A stretch of DNA of 44,486 nt from Chloroflexota bacterium (GCA_013152325.1 JAADGN010000152.1:1-44486); one strand, 5' to 3'. Counted from the stretch's first letter, positions 26,606 through 35,150 are shown. Program-made: numbers and translations. Notes: generated by a model from the letters alone, not told the origin.

Positions 26606-26879
26606 GTGCGGGAGGGTGCATCCACAAGTGCCGATGCAACAGGATGGGAATGATGATGACGAGCACGATGAGAATGGCGGCCAGCAGGATGCCGTCGGTC
26701 GAGCCGATGCGGGTATCCGGCGGGGGCGTCAGGTCAGCGGGCAGTGTTGTGGGGAGCGGGGTGGGGGTCAGGGCCTGCAGCGCCAGGGTTGGTGATCCCA
26801 GGGCTGCGCTTATGAAGGCCAGTACAATTCCTGCTATGATAAAAAAGAATGGGCGGGATGCTTTTGACAGAATTTTCAT
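26586..26879 (-). CDS. Small membrane protein with Pro/Thr-rich exterior segment
   Basis: This 97-residue protein has an N-terminal hydrophobic segment (residues 10-35, FFFIIAGIVLAFISAALG) that may be a signal peptide or anchor. A Pro/Thr linker follows (ALTPTPLPTTLPADLTPPPDT), then a second helix (GILLAAILIVLVIIIPILLH) and a short His/Pro/Lys-rich tail. I recognise no family. The stop codon sits inside the terminator of the convergent panE-like gene. No convincing Shine-Dalgarno precedes the ATG. The hydrophobic pattern and the linker, like those of other exported proteins in this window, support a real gene. Confidence 0.6.
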   Translation of the reverse strand: MKILSKASRPFFFIIAGIVLAFISAALGSPTLALQALTPTPLPTTLPADLTPPPDTRIGSTDGILLAAILIVLVIIIPILLHRHLWMHPPAQKETPR

Positions 26880-27076
26880 GGAATCGCTGTTCGATTGGAT
26901 TGTGGTAAGTATATCATGCGCGAGGCTGGACGAAGCTTGTCGGGCGGCGTTTCGGTGTTGCTGCTTTGTGAGGGAATTTGCCCTGATCGAAATACGCCTG
27001 GTCCATAATTAGGATAAAAATATCTTTTTTGTGTTTTAATCCGTCAAATCTAATCGGCTATGGTCAGTTTTTACAG

Positions 27077-27082
27077 TATAAT
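27077..27082 (+). promoter_or_regulatory. Possible -10 box of the ACIII operon
   Basis: TATAAT lies 50 bases before the first cytochrome gene. No good -35 match lies 16-18 bases upstream, so an activator or another sigma factor may be needed. The stretch 26880-27076 holds no gene that I can support. Confidence 0.4.
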
Positions 27083-27132
27083 TAGCCAGGTGGTGGAAAC
27101 CAGTACCTGCCATACAAACTGAGGTGAATGCT

Positions 27133-28086
27133 ATGAAGCGCTTTATTCAGGTGAGTGTTGTTTTGCTCGTCTTGCTGCTGGCCGGGACGAGCATGGTTTT
27201 TGCCAGCAAGATGTCTCAGGAGACCGATGATGTGGTCATTGGCGGACAGTTGTATGACCGTTGGTACGCGGTGTTGAACGTCGAGCCGCCTGCGGGGGAT
27301 ATGCCCATCTGGGCGCGTCAGACCACGAATACGCGCTCCGGCGAAGATACGTGGCGCTGTTCCGAGTGCCATGGTTGGGACTATAAGGGGCACGAGGGCG
27401 CGTACAGTTCCGGCTCACACTATACCGGCTTCCCCAACGTGATGCGGGCTGCCGATGGCCTGACGACCGATGAGATCGTCGGCCATTTGCAGGGTCAAAA
27501 AGACCCCGCCCACGATTTTTCAGAGTACATGGACGCGACCTCGATGCGCCAACTGGCTGTCTTTCTGAAAGAAGGACTGATCGATGACGCGCAATATATC
27601 GATTCGGCCTCGCTGAGGGTCATCGGCGGGAATCTCGACCACGGCAAGGCGCTCTTCGAGCAGCGTTGTACAGAATGTCACGGCGAGGATGGCAAGAAGA
27701 TCATCTTTCGCTCGGAAGGCGTGGACGAATACCTGGGTTCTGTTGCCAACCGCGACCCCTGGCGTTTCTTGCACCGGACGCGTTTCGGCGTCGCCGGGAC
27801 CGAAATGCCGGTCGGGTACACCTTCGGCTGGACTCCGTCCGATGGGCGCGACGTTCTGAAATATGCACAGACCCTGCCGGTTGGCGTCGAGGCGCAGCCT
27901 TCCGGCTCGGGCAGTTCTGAGACCGGGCCTGGAACCATCTTCGGCGGCCCGGCCACGAATATTTGGACCGGCATCCTGACTGGCCTGGGGGCCTTCTTGG
28001 GCATTTTCAGTTCCAGTCTGGTGTTCATCAGTGTACTGGTCGGCATTGTGGCGTTGGTTGTCTGGGCGCTGCGCCGCCGTCGGTAG
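27133..28086 (+). CDS. Dihaem cytochrome c, membrane-anchored, of the ACIII-like operon
   Basis: This 317-residue exported protein has a signal peptide (residues 1-25, ending VFAS). Two c-type haem motifs follow, CSECH (about residue 77) and CTECH (about residue 179), each in a cytochrome-like domain. A flexible Ser/Gly segment leads to a C-terminal membrane helix (about 285-313) and a basic end (LRRRR). GAGG lies 8 bases before the ATG at 27133. It heads the ACIII-like operon. Its two domains would face outside the membrane, and it could pass electrons from the complex to a terminal oxidase or take electrons from ActA/ActE. It is not one of the standard Act subunits that I recognise. Confidence 0.85.
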   Translation: MKRFIQVSVVLLVLLLAGTSMVFASKMSQETDDVVIGGQLYDRWYAVLNVEPPAGDMPIWARQTTNTRSGEDTWRCSECHGWDYKGHEGAYSSGSHYTGFPNVMRAADGLTTDEIVGHLQGQKDPAHDFSEYMDATSMRQLAVFLKEGLIDDAQYIDSASLRVIGGNLDHGKALFEQRCTECHGEDGKKIIFRSEGVDEYLGSVANRDPWRFLHRTRFGVAGTEMPVGYTFGWTPSDGRDVLKYAQTLPVGVEAQPSGSGSSETGPGTIFGGPATNIWTGILTGLGAFLGIFSSSLVFISVLVGIVALVVWALRRRR

Positions 28087-28127
28087 ATCATTGTTTTGGC
28101 AAATCAAAATCAATTTTAGGAGAGCGT

Positions 28128-28667
28128 ATGGGCGCAAAGATCGTTAATTTTTTGAAACAGCCCATGGTACGTGCTGTGCTGGCGATTGCTGTCTTGGCCC
28201 TTGTGGGCGGAGCCGCCTGGGGCGCTTATCAGACCCAGCGACTGCCGCAACAGCCGATTGAGTTCAGGCATAACCTGCACATTGGCCTGGGCGTCCAGTG
28301 TCTTTACTGCCACCCGGGCGCGTGGCAGGGACAGTCGGCGGGCTTGCCAACCCAGTCCAAGTGCTGGGGCTGTCATCAGCAGATTGACAGGCAGACTCCC
28401 GAACTGGACAAATTGGCTCAGTACGTCGAGGATGGCGTGTCGATTCCCTGGGTTCCGGTGGCCCTGATGCCGGATTTCGTCTATTTCAGCCACCGTCCGC
28501 ATATTGCGGCCGGGGTGAACTGTGAGACCTGCCACGGCGACCTGAGCAAGATGACCGTCGCAGAGCCGCAAAAAGGCATGGACATGGGCTGGTGTCTGAA
28601 GTGTCACAAGGAACTGGCTCCGGAGAAGGAGACCAAATTGATCGACTGTGCCACGTGCCATCAATAG
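28128..28667 (+). CDS. actA: ActA-like pentahaem cytochrome c of alternative complex III
   Basis: This 179-residue protein has an N-terminal membrane helix (about residues 14-32) and five CxxCH haem-binding motifs: CLYCH, CWGCH, CETCH, CLKCH and CATCH. Several extra His (FRHNLHIGLG, FSHRPHIAAG) can serve as distal ligands. Five haems match the known ActA subunit, which carries electrons at the outer face of alternative complex III. TAGGAGAG precedes the ATG. The final CATCH motif lies at the very C-terminus, followed only by Gln. The next gene begins 29 bp later. Confidence 0.9.
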   Translation: MGAKIVNFLKQPMVRAVLAIAVLALVGGAAWGAYQTQRLPQQPIEFRHNLHIGLGVQCLYCHPGAWQGQSAGLPTQSKCWGCHQQIDRQTPELDKLAQYVEDGVSIPWVPVALMPDFVYFSHRPHIAAGVNCETCHGDLSKMTVAEPQKGMDMGWCLKCHKELAPEKETKLIDCATCHQ

Positions 28668-28696
28668 ACCGGGAATGGACATGGAAAGGAACTGAT

Positions 28697-30877
28697 ATGA
28701 GCAAAAAGATCTCCCGGCGAGATTTTCTCAAACTTGCAGGGGCAGGCGCGGCGGCCACCGCAGTACTTACCGGTTGTGGCCCGGCCTCGCGTTACGTCAA
28801 CCGCGAACCCTACACCAAAATGCCGGAGTATACCTACAACGGGAAAAGTACGTACTATGCCACCACCTGCCGCGAGTGTGCGGCTGGCTGCGGCCTGGTC
28901 GTTCGCACCATGCAGGGGCGAGCGATAAAAGTGGAAGGCAACAAGCTCAACCCCGTCAACCTGGGCAAGACCTGTGCCCGCGGGCAGGCTGCCTTGCAGG
29001 GCCTTTACAACCCGGATCGTGTACAAGGCCCTCTCAAACAGCCGGGACGCGGCTCCCGCGATTTTACAGAGATGGATTGGGATGCTGCCGTTGGCGTGGT
29101 GGCCGGGGCTTTCAAGTCTTACCAGCCTGACGAGATCGCCTTCCTGGTCGGCATGGCTCCTGACCACCTGTTTGATCTGGTCAGCGACATGGCGAAGGCC
29201 ATCAGTGGACTGGCTCCCGTCCGCTATGGCGCATTGGGGATGTTCGAAGCGCGCGCGACCTTGATGCAGGCTGCCGAAGCTGTATTTGGCCGCCGCGACC
29301 TGCTGCATTTCGACCTGGCCGGCGCGGAGGTGACGTTCTCCTTCGGCGCGAACTTCATGGAGACCTGGCTTTCCCCCGTCGCCAATACGCGCGGGTTTGC
29401 CAAAATGCGCCAGGGAATGGCCGGACGTCGCGGCTATTTGGTGCAGTTCGAGCCGCGCATGTCGCAAACGGCGGCCACCGCGGACGAGTGGATCCCGGTC
29501 GCGCCGGGGACCGAGGGGCTGGTCGCGTTGGCGATTGGCAGTCTCGTGTCCGAGGCGGCTGAAGGCACCGTGCCGCCCGCTTATGCGGATGTGGACCTTG
29601 CCGCCATTGCGGAGAAATCTGGCGTCCCCGAAGAAACGATGCGGCGTCTGGCGCGCATTTTTGCCAACACGAGCCACGCGTTGGCCATCCCCGGCGGTTC
29701 GCCGCTGGGACAGACCAACGGTTTGGACGCGGCGCGCGCCATCCTGGCGCTCAACGTTTTGGCCGACAACCTGGGCCAGCCGGGCGGCGTCTTCATCAAC
29801 CCGCCGACGCCGTTGGGGAGCAATGCCCAGCGTCCCGTTTCGATGCGGGAGATGAGTACGCTCGTCCAGAAGATGAAGAACGGGAAGATCAAGGCGCTGT
29901 TCGTGCATGGCGTCAATCCGCTCTTCGAGCTGCCAAAGGCGCTGGGTTTCGAAGCCGCGCTTGTCAATGTGCCGCTGGTGGTTTCTTTCGCCTCCTTCCC
30001 GGACGAGACGGCCATGCAGGCCGACTTTATCTTCCCCGACCACACCGGCCTGGAATCGTGGGGCTATCAGCGTGTCCTGACCGGCGCGGACGTGGCGGTG
30101 CTCTCCGGCGCACAGCCGACGGTGGCTCCGTTCTACAACACCCGCGCCACCGCGGATGTTCTTCTGGCGGCGGTACGTTCCGTAGGCGGCAAACTGGCCG
30201 CGGCGCTGCCGTTCGAAGACGAGGTGGCTTATCTCCGCCACAAATTGCTCGACCTGGTGAAAGCCGATGGCGGGGTATACAGCGCGCCGGAGATCAACAC
30301 CTTTTCCGCCCAATTCCAGCAATATGGCGGTTGGTGGCAGAAGGAGAACAGCCTGGGAACGATTGACTCCAGCCGTGTGTTCGCCAGGAGCCTGTCTGTG
30401 GCGGAGCCGGAATACAGCGGGGAAGGGGAACTGCATCTCTTCCCGTTCGTTTCACCGATATTGGCCGAAAGCGGAGCCAACAAGCCCTGGCTGCAGGAAA
30501 TTCCCGACCCGACCACGACCGTGATGTGGAATACCTGGGTCGAGATGAACCCGCGTACTGCCGAGGAGCTTGGCATTACAGATGACGATGTGGTCAGGAT
30601 CACCACGCCGGTTGGGGTGGTGGAAGCGCCTGTTTATCGGTATCCAGCCATTCGTCCCGATACGATCGCCATTCCCTTTGGGCAGGGCCATACCGCCTAT
30701 GGACGTTATGCCCAGGGACGCGGCGTCAATCCCATCGATCTGTTGAGCATCATGTTCAATGAAGCCGGAGACCTGGCTTTTGCAGGGATGATCGTCAAGG
30801 TCGAAAAGACTGGCAAACGCCGCGAACTGTCCCGCATGGAAGGGCGTCTTGGGGTGTATGGCCTTGAAGAGCATTAG
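28697..30877 (+). CDS. ActB1-like molybdopterin-oxidoreductase-family subunit
   Basis: This 726-residue protein has a twin-arginine signal (SRRDFLKLAGAGAAATAVLTGC, which also contains a lipobox at Cys27). The molybdoenzyme-type fold follows: a 4Fe-4S motif C58-x2-C61-x3-C65...C93 (CRECAAGCG, KTCARGQ), a middle part (SFGANFMETWLSP, ADEWIPVAPGTEGLVALAIG), FIFPDHTGLESWG, and the C-terminal barrel (VEMNPRTAEELGI). In alternative complex III this subunit carries no molybdenum. No Cys, Ser or Sec ligand for Mo is obvious here either, yet the four cluster cysteines remain. ActB is often one fused chain; here B1 and B2 are separate genes 17 bp apart. Confidence 0.88.
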   Translation: MSKKISRRDFLKLAGAGAAATAVLTGCGPASRYVNREPYTKMPEYTYNGKSTYYATTCRECAAGCGLVVRTMQGRAIKVEGNKLNPVNLGKTCARGQAALQGLYNPDRVQGPLKQPGRGSRDFTEMDWDAAVGVVAGAFKSYQPDEIAFLVGMAPDHLFDLVSDMAKAISGLAPVRYGALGMFEARATLMQAAEAVFGRRDLLHFDLAGAEVTFSFGANFMETWLSPVANTRGFAKMRQGMAGRRGYLVQFEPRMSQTAATADEWIPVAPGTEGLVALAIGSLVSEAAEGTVPPAYADVDLAAIAEKSGVPEETMRRLARIFANTSHALAIPGGSPLGQTNGLDAARAILALNVLADNLGQPGGVFINPPTPLGSNAQRPVSMREMSTLVQKMKNGKIKALFVHGVNPLFELPKALGFEAALVNVPLVVSFASFPDETAMQADFIFPDHTGLESWGYQRVLTGADVAVLSGAQPTVAPFYNTRATADVLLAAVRSVGGKLAAALPFEDEVAYLRHKLLDLVKADGGVYSAPEINTFSAQFQQYGGWWQKENSLGTIDSSRVFARSLSVAEPEYSGEGELHLFPFVSPILAESGANKPWLQEIPDPTTTVMWNTWVEMNPRTAEELGITDDDVVRITTPVGVVEAPVYRYPAIRPDTIAIPFGQGHTAYGRYAQGRGVNPIDLLSIMFNEAGDLAFAGMIVKVEKTGKRRELSRMEGRLGVYGLEEH

Positions 30878-30894
30878 AGGCGAAGGAGAGCGAG

Positions 30895-31650
30895 ATGACA
30901 GAACATCAAATCCCTGAAGTGAAGGCTGATTTCAGCCCCGAGGAGGTCGGCAAGTGGGGCATGGTCATTGACCAGGACTTGTGCACCGGATGCCAGGCCT
31001 GCGTGGCGGCCTGTGCAATGGAGAATAACGTCTCCTTTGTGGGCGAAGAAGATGCGGGTTATGGACGCGGCATGCACTGGGTGCGCATTGAGCGTTTTTG
31101 GGAAGGCGAGTATCCCAAAATTTCGACTTCGTTCCAGCCGGTGATGTGCCAGCAGTGCGGGCACGCGCCCTGTGAGCCGGTCTGTCCGGTCTTCGCGACC
31201 ATGCACAGCGAAGCCGAGCACTTGAATATGCAGGTCTACAACCGTTGTATCGGCACACGCTACTGCGCCAACAACTGCCCGTACCAGGCGCGCACTTTCA
31301 ATTGGTACGATTACGAACGTCCTGATCCGTTGAACAATCAACTGAACCCTGAAGTGACTGTCCGGCGGCGGGGCATCATGGAAAAATGCACTTTCTGCAT
31401 CCAGCGCATTCGTCGCGCCGAGGACGCAGCCGCGGCGGAAGGCCGCGAGGTAATGGACGGCGAGGCCGATCCGGCCTGCGCCCAGGCCTGCCCGGCGGAC
31501 GCGATCATTTTCGGGCGGCTGGATGATCCCGAAAGCCGCGTCAGCAAACAGGTGCGCTCGGGCCGCGGCGTGAAATTGTTGGAAGAGTTGGGCACGCTGC
31601 CGCAGGTAACTTATTTGAAGGGAGGTGCAGGCTATGACCGTAACGGCTAA
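30895..31650 (+). CDS. ActB2-like iron-sulfur subunit
   Basis: This 251-residue ferredoxin-like electron-transfer protein is of the NrfC/PsrB/DmsB type. Four Cys groups are visible: CTGCQACVAAC (about residue 30), CQQCGHAPCEPVCP (about residue 83), CIGTRYCANNCPYQ (about residue 117) and CTFCIQRI...CAQACP (about residues 163 and 196). In the third, Thr replaces the second Cys, which predicts a 3Fe-4S cluster; alternative complex III is known to hold three 4Fe-4S and one 3Fe-4S clusters in this part. It links the ActB1-like subunit or the quinol site to the haems. It overlaps the ActC gene by 17 bp. Confidence 0.92.
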   Translation: MTEHQIPEVKADFSPEEVGKWGMVIDQDLCTGCQACVAACAMENNVSFVGEEDAGYGRGMHWVRIERFWEGEYPKISTSFQPVMCQQCGHAPCEPVCPVFATMHSEAEHLNMQVYNRCIGTRYCANNCPYQARTFNWYDYERPDPLNNQLNPEVTVRRRGIMEKCTFCIQRIRRAEDAAAAEGREVMDGEADPACAQACPADAIIFGRLDDPESRVSKQVRSGRGVKLLEELGTLPQVTYLKGGAGYDRNG

Positions 31651-32683
31651 TGCACAATCTCATCCTCACGAGGAAGACCACCGCGAACATTTGATGTTCG
31701 ACCCGCGGCCGCGCGGCGAAATGAACGACATGGTCATGGAGTCGATGCACACCACCAGTTGGAAGTTTTGGGTGGTGGCGGGTTTCCTGACCGTCGTTGT
31801 GCTGGTCTGCCTGTTTGCTGTCTGGGGCTATATGATCTCGGAAGGTCTGGGCATCACCGGTTTGCGTCGTCCGAACTATTGGGGCGCCTTCATCGTAAAC
31901 CTGGTGTTCTGGATCGGCATCAGCCACGCGGGGACGTTCGTCTCGGCGCTGCTGCGTGTCTTCAAGGCGGAATTCCGGCGTCCATTCACGCGTGCTGCCG
32001 AGTTGATGACCACGTTCGGTCTGGCAACGGCAGGCTTGACCATCTTCCTGCATCTGGGGCGCGTTTGGCGGGCTTATTGGATGTTCCCTTATCCGAACCA
32101 GCGCGGTTTGTGGCCGAACTTCCATTCGCCGCTGATGTGGGACTTCCTGGCGATCAACACTTACCTGCTGGCGAGCACAATGTACTTGTTCCTGCCGCTG
32201 ATCCCCGACATGGCGATGGCGCGTGACCGTTCGGAAGGCTGGCGGAAGAAAGCGTATCGCATCCTGGCGCTGGGCTTCCGCGGTACTGAAGGCGAGTGGA
32301 CCCATTTGCACAAGGCGATGGGCATCTTCGCTTACGCCATTTTGCCGGTCATGTTCTCGGTGCACACCATCGTGGCCTGGGACTTTGCCGTCGCGACCCG
32401 CCCGATCTGGAATTCGACCATCTACGGCCCATACTTTGTGATCGGCGCGCTGCTCTCCGGCATCGGCGCGGTGGGCATGGTGCTGGCTGTTGTCCGGGGC
32501 ACGATGAAGAATATGAAATACTTTATCCGCCCCGAACATTTTGATGCCCTGGGCAAGCTCTTGCTGATCATTTCGATGTCCTGGGCGTATTTCTTCTTCA
32601 ACGATTATATTATCCAGTGGTATGGCGGTGATGGCATTACCCGTTTCTTGTTGGCCTTCCACGAGGAAGGCCCGGCGGGCTGA
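31634..32683 (+). CDS. actC: ActC-like NrfD-family quinol-binding membrane subunit, main part (frameshifted)
   Basis: These 349 residues form an NrfD/PsrC-type membrane protein with about eight helices before the stop. Typical segments are TGLRRPNYWGAFIVNLVFWIGISHAGTFVSALL (about residue 85), HSPLMWDFLAINTYLLAS (about residue 160) and ILPVMFSVHTIVAWDF. The His and Asp residues there fit the quinol site and proton path of ActC. GGAGG lies 8 bases before the ATG. The frame ends at TGA (32681-32683) after EEGPAG, but the missing C-terminal helices continue directly in the +1 frame. Joined, they give about 474 residues, the usual ActC length. See the next entry and the finding on the frameshift. 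Confidence 0.9.
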   Translation: MTVTANAQSHPHEEDHREHLMFDPRPRGEMNDMVMESMHTTSWKFWVVAGFLTVVVLVCLFAVWGYMISEGLGITGLRRPNYWGAFIVNLVFWIGISHAGTFVSALLRVFKAEFRRPFTRAAELMTTFGLATAGLTIFLHLGRVWRAYWMFPYPNQRGLWPNFHSPLMWDFLAINTYLLASTMYLFLPLIPDMAMARDRSEGWRKKAYRILALGFRGTEGEWTHLHKAMGIFAYAILPVMFSVHTIVAWDFAVATRPIWNSTIYGPYFVIGALLSGIGAVGMVLAVVRGTMKNMKYFIRPEHFDALGKLLLIISMSWAYFFFNDYIIQWYGGDGITRFLLAFHEEGPAG

Positions 32684-33059
32684 CTTTGGGCGTCTGATGC
32701 TGGTCACGAATATCGTCATCCCCTGGCTGACGTTGTGGAACAAGAAAATCCGCCGCAAGCCGTGGGCCATGTTCACGATAGGCCTGCTCATCAACGTCGG
32801 CATGTGGATCGAACGGTATCTGATCATCCCCGTTTCGCTGGGCATCAACCGTGATCCCTTCTCCTGGGGCATCTACAAACCCAGTCCGGCAGAAATTTCG
32901 CTGACAGTTGGGCTGATCGCATTCTTTGTTCTGCTGTACATGCTGGCCTCGCGGTTCCTGCCGCTGGTACCGGTTTGGGAAGTGCAGGAAGGTCAGTTGG
33001 CGCACTCGCTGCGCAAGGTCGGTAAAGCGACCGTGCCTACCGTCAGCGAGATCGAGTAG
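32682..33059 (+). CDS. actC: ActC-like subunit, C-terminal part in the +1 frame
   Basis: About 125 residues continue the NrfD-like subunit: LMLVTNIVIPWLTLWNKK, FTIGLLINVGMWIERYLIIPVSL, then a last helix LTVGLIAFFVLLYMLASRFLPLVPVWEV. The motif NVGMWIERYLI is strongly typical of the end of ActC. A first possible internal ATG is at 32697, but no Shine-Dalgarno precedes it. I therefore regard this as the rest of the same gene after a one-base shift (an extra base in the read, a mutation, or recoding), not a separate gene. Confidence 0.8.
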   Translation, partial: DFGRLMLVTNIVIPWLTLWNKKIRRKPWAMFTIGLLINVGMWIERYLIIPVSLGINRDPFSWGIYKPSPAEISLTVGLIAFFVLLYMLASRFLPLVPVWEVQEGQLAHSLRKVGKATVPTVSEIE

Positions 33060-33079
33060 GGCAGAAAGGAGTTCTTGAG

Positions 33080-33604
33080 ATGTCTTATAAACCAACACTT
33101 TTGGCCCTGTTCGCGGATATCGATCCGGCTGTCGCCGCGCTGGACAAACTGCGCGAGATGGGCGTGGACGACGATGATATGACCGTCATCTCCGGCGTGC
33201 CCGTTTCCGACCGCATCCTGGGGCGGCCGTCCGCCTGGACGAACGTTCCCCGTTTGGCGCTGGGCGGCGCGGTTGCCGGTTTTCTGATCGGCGCGTTCTT
33301 CGCGTTTGGGACGCCGGCGATGTATCCGATCTATGTCGGCGGGCAGGGTTTGTATGCCGTGCCGCCGGCCATCGTCATCATTTTCGAGATGACCATGCTG
33401 GGGATGCTTATCAGCACTTTCGTGGGCGTCTTCCTGGACAGCTACTTCCCGTCCTATCAGCCGAAGGAATACGTGGCGGAGATCAGCGACGGGAAGATCG
33501 CCATTCTGTTCGCTTGCCCGCCGGATGCGGAATCGAAATTCAGTAATCTGATGACCGGCCTGGGGGCGGAATTGGTCAAACCTGCGGAGGCACAGCACCT
33601 ATGA
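33080..33604 (+). CDS. actD: ActD subunit (DUF3341)
   Basis: This 174-residue protein of the DUF3341 family is a membrane subunit of alternative complex III. It has an N-terminal soluble region (LLALFADIDPAVAALDKLREMGVDDDDMTVISGVP), two membrane helices (about residues 57-78, LALGGAVAGFLIGAFFAFG, and 97-120, IVIIFEMTMLGMLISTFVGVF) and a C-terminal soluble part. This matches the known topology. AAGGAG precedes the ATG. Its stop overlaps the ActE start by 4 bp (ATGA), so translation is coupled. Confidence 0.9.
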   Translation: MSYKPTLLALFADIDPAVAALDKLREMGVDDDDMTVISGVPVSDRILGRPSAWTNVPRLALGGAVAGFLIGAFFAFGTPAMYPIYVGGQGLYAVPPAIVIIFEMTMLGMLISTFVGVFLDSYFPSYQPKEYVAEISDGKIAILFACPPDAESKFSNLMTGLGAELVKPAEAQHL

Positions 33605-34104
33605 GCCTGATAAAACGACTTCTGATCCTGATCGCGGTTGTGGTGGTTATTTTGGGCGTGCTTAACTTGTTCACGTATGAAGTGATCAAGGTGGACTGGC
33701 TCAGTTTTATGGAAATCCAGCCCTCTTTCCGCCCGATGGAGAAGCCGCTGCCCGTGCCGGAGAATTCGATCCCGGTCGAGGGCGCGGCCTACATCCCTGG
33801 CATGGGCGCGCCGGTCAATCCGGTGCAGGCTGACGGGGTTTCGATCGAGCGAGGGAGACTGCTCTACGACGTGAATTGCGCGCTGTGTCATGGCGCGGAC
33901 GGCAAGGGCGCCGGTTCCGTGGCTCCCTTCTTGCAAAATCAACCCGCGGACCTGACGACAGAGTCGGTCCAGACGGGCAGCGATGGCGCGGTCTTCATGG
34001 TCATCTCCAATGGATCGCCGGGACGTATGCCCGCGCTCAATGAAAATCTGACAGTGCGTGACCGCTGGGATGTGGTCAATTATGTGCGCACGTTTGGCCC
34101 GTAG
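33601..34104 (+). CDS. actE: ActE monohaem cytochrome c
   Basis: This 167-residue protein has an N-terminal membrane helix (residues 7-27) and one cytochrome c domain with CALCHGADGKGAGSVAP (haem motif about residue 98). The likely axial Met is in GRMPALNE (about residue 142). Its position after ActD and the single haem fit ActE, which accepts electrons from the pentahaem subunit. The hydrophobic N-terminus lacks a lipobox Cys, so an uncleaved anchor is likely. The start overlaps the ActD stop. Confidence 0.88.
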   Translation: MSLIKRLLILIAVVVVILGVLNLFTYEVIKVDWLSFMEIQPSFRPMEKPLPVPENSIPVEGAAYIPGMGAPVNPVQADGVSIERGRLLYDVNCALCHGADGKGAGSVAPFLQNQPADLTTESVQTGSDGAVFMVISNGSPGRMPALNENLTVRDRWDVVNYVRTFGP

Positions 34105-34118
34105 AGGAGAGAGCGATT

Positions 34119-34763
34119 ATGGATAATGCGCGTAAATTGATCTACGGTGTAGTGGCAGCGTTTATTGTGATACTCGCGGTGTGGCTGGCGTTCGTTTTTA
34201 TCTCCGGCTGCGGCTGGTCGCTGGATTGCGGCAAAGCCTTTCCGGCCGAGCGCACGCCGATCCCGACCCTGATCCCGGCTACATTGCCCGTCGCACAGCC
34301 TGGTGAAGGAGGCGGCGCCGCGCAAGGAGCCAAATGCAGCGTGAATGGCGTTGATCTGATCGGCGCCTGGGTCGCGGCGGGTTCCCCGGAGGAGGACGCC
34401 TTTAACTTCACCGACCTTAACGGCGCGGCTTGTCAGGGGACCTTTTCTGAAGACGTCAAGCCGCTGTTCACCGAGGCCAATCTGTGGTATCCGGGGGCGC
34501 TGGCCTGTTCGTCATGCCATGGCTCTGACGTGGAAATCGCCTCCGCCCGCTTGAGCCTGAGTTCTTACGCTGGCATTGTGGCTGGTTCACAGCGTGCTTC
34601 GGCGGAAGCCAAGGGCAACGATATTCTTGGCGGCGGCAACTGGGAAGAAGCGACCCTCTATGACGTGCTGTACACCTCGAGGACGATGCCGATGGGACGT
34701 CCGGCTGATTCGCCGCCGGAGGGTCCGGTCGTGTTTGCAGGCTCGCCGGAGGCCGCTCCGTAA
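34119..34763 (+). CDS. Membrane-anchored monohaem cytochrome-like protein
   Basis: This 214-residue protein has an N-terminal hydrophobic segment (residues 8-30, VVAAFIVILAVWLAFVFISGC) that ends in a lipobox-like ISGC. A Pro-rich linker follows, then a domain with one CxxCH haem motif (CSSCHGSD, about residue 129) and a possible axial Met (TMPMGRP, about residue 188). Two further Cys (KCSVNG, AACQG) may form a disulfide. It lies 14 bp after ActE with an AGGAGAG site, so it is part of the same operon. It is not the multi-helix ActF expected in many ACIII operons. It may be an extra electron carrier of the complex. Confidence 0.8.
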   Translation: MDNARKLIYGVVAAFIVILAVWLAFVFISGCGWSLDCGKAFPAERTPIPTLIPATLPVAQPGEGGGAAQGAKCSVNGVDLIGAWVAAGSPEEDAFNFTDLNGAACQGTFSEDVKPLFTEANLWYPGALACSSCHGSDVEIASARLSLSSYAGIVAGSQRASAEAKGNDILGGGNWEEATLYDVLYTSRTMPMGRPADSPPEGPVVFAGSPEAAP

Positions 34764-34785
34764 ATTCTGCTTCTTTAAAAAATGT

Positions 34786-34820
34786 GTAGGGACACGATAC
34801 TCGTGTCCCTACGTTTATTT
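34786..34820. terminator. Terminator at the end of the ACIII operon
   Basis: GTAGGGACACGA (34786-34797) pairs exactly with TCGTGTCCCTAC (34801-34812), followed by GTTTATTT. A-rich sequence on the left also suits termination of the minus-strand tRNA-Ser transcript. Confidence 0.82.
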
Positions 34821-34821
34821 C

Positions 34822-34911
34822 TGGCGGAGAGGGCGGGATTCGAACCCGCGAACCCTTTCAGGTTACACACATTCCAGGCGTGCGCGCTAGGCCAGACTAC
34901 GCGACCTCTCC
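34822..34911 (-). tRNA. tRNA-Ser (anticodon GGA)
   Basis: This is a class II tRNA on the minus strand. The acceptor stem is GGAGAGG/CCTCTCC, the anticodon stem CACGC/GTGTG with loop CTGGAAT (anticodon GGA), with a long variable arm and T-arm GCGGG TTCGAAT CCCGC. Discriminator G and an encoded CCA complete it. Length is 90 bases, as usual for Ser. Confidence 0.95.
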
Positions 34912-35150
34912 AAGTTTGCCTGTTTGGGCGGCGGGTATTATACCATAACCGACTGGATTAATCCTCATCGCCCGAGAGGCGGCGCACCAAAAAGTGCGCA
35001 CGGCAGGGCTTTGGGAAAGCCATAGAGAGTCGGGAGTGAAGTGTCTGGCAAGTGAAGGACATACAAAACAATGAGACGGGTACTTGGGGAAAGAAACACT
35101 GCTTGTGCAAGCGTTTCCGGACAAGATTTTTGAATCGTGACAACCCGAAC

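Noticed and set aside
28661-30436. 591-codon minus-strand open frame opposite the ActB1-like gene
   Set aside because: It mirrors a certain gene with recognised motifs and its translation resembles no family.
32663-32684. Programmed +1 frameshift signal (GAGGAAGG upstream of GGC-TGA-C) in ActC
   Set aside because: The spacing and the slippery codon do not match known +1 sites such as that of prfB. Kept only as an open possibility within the frameshift finding.
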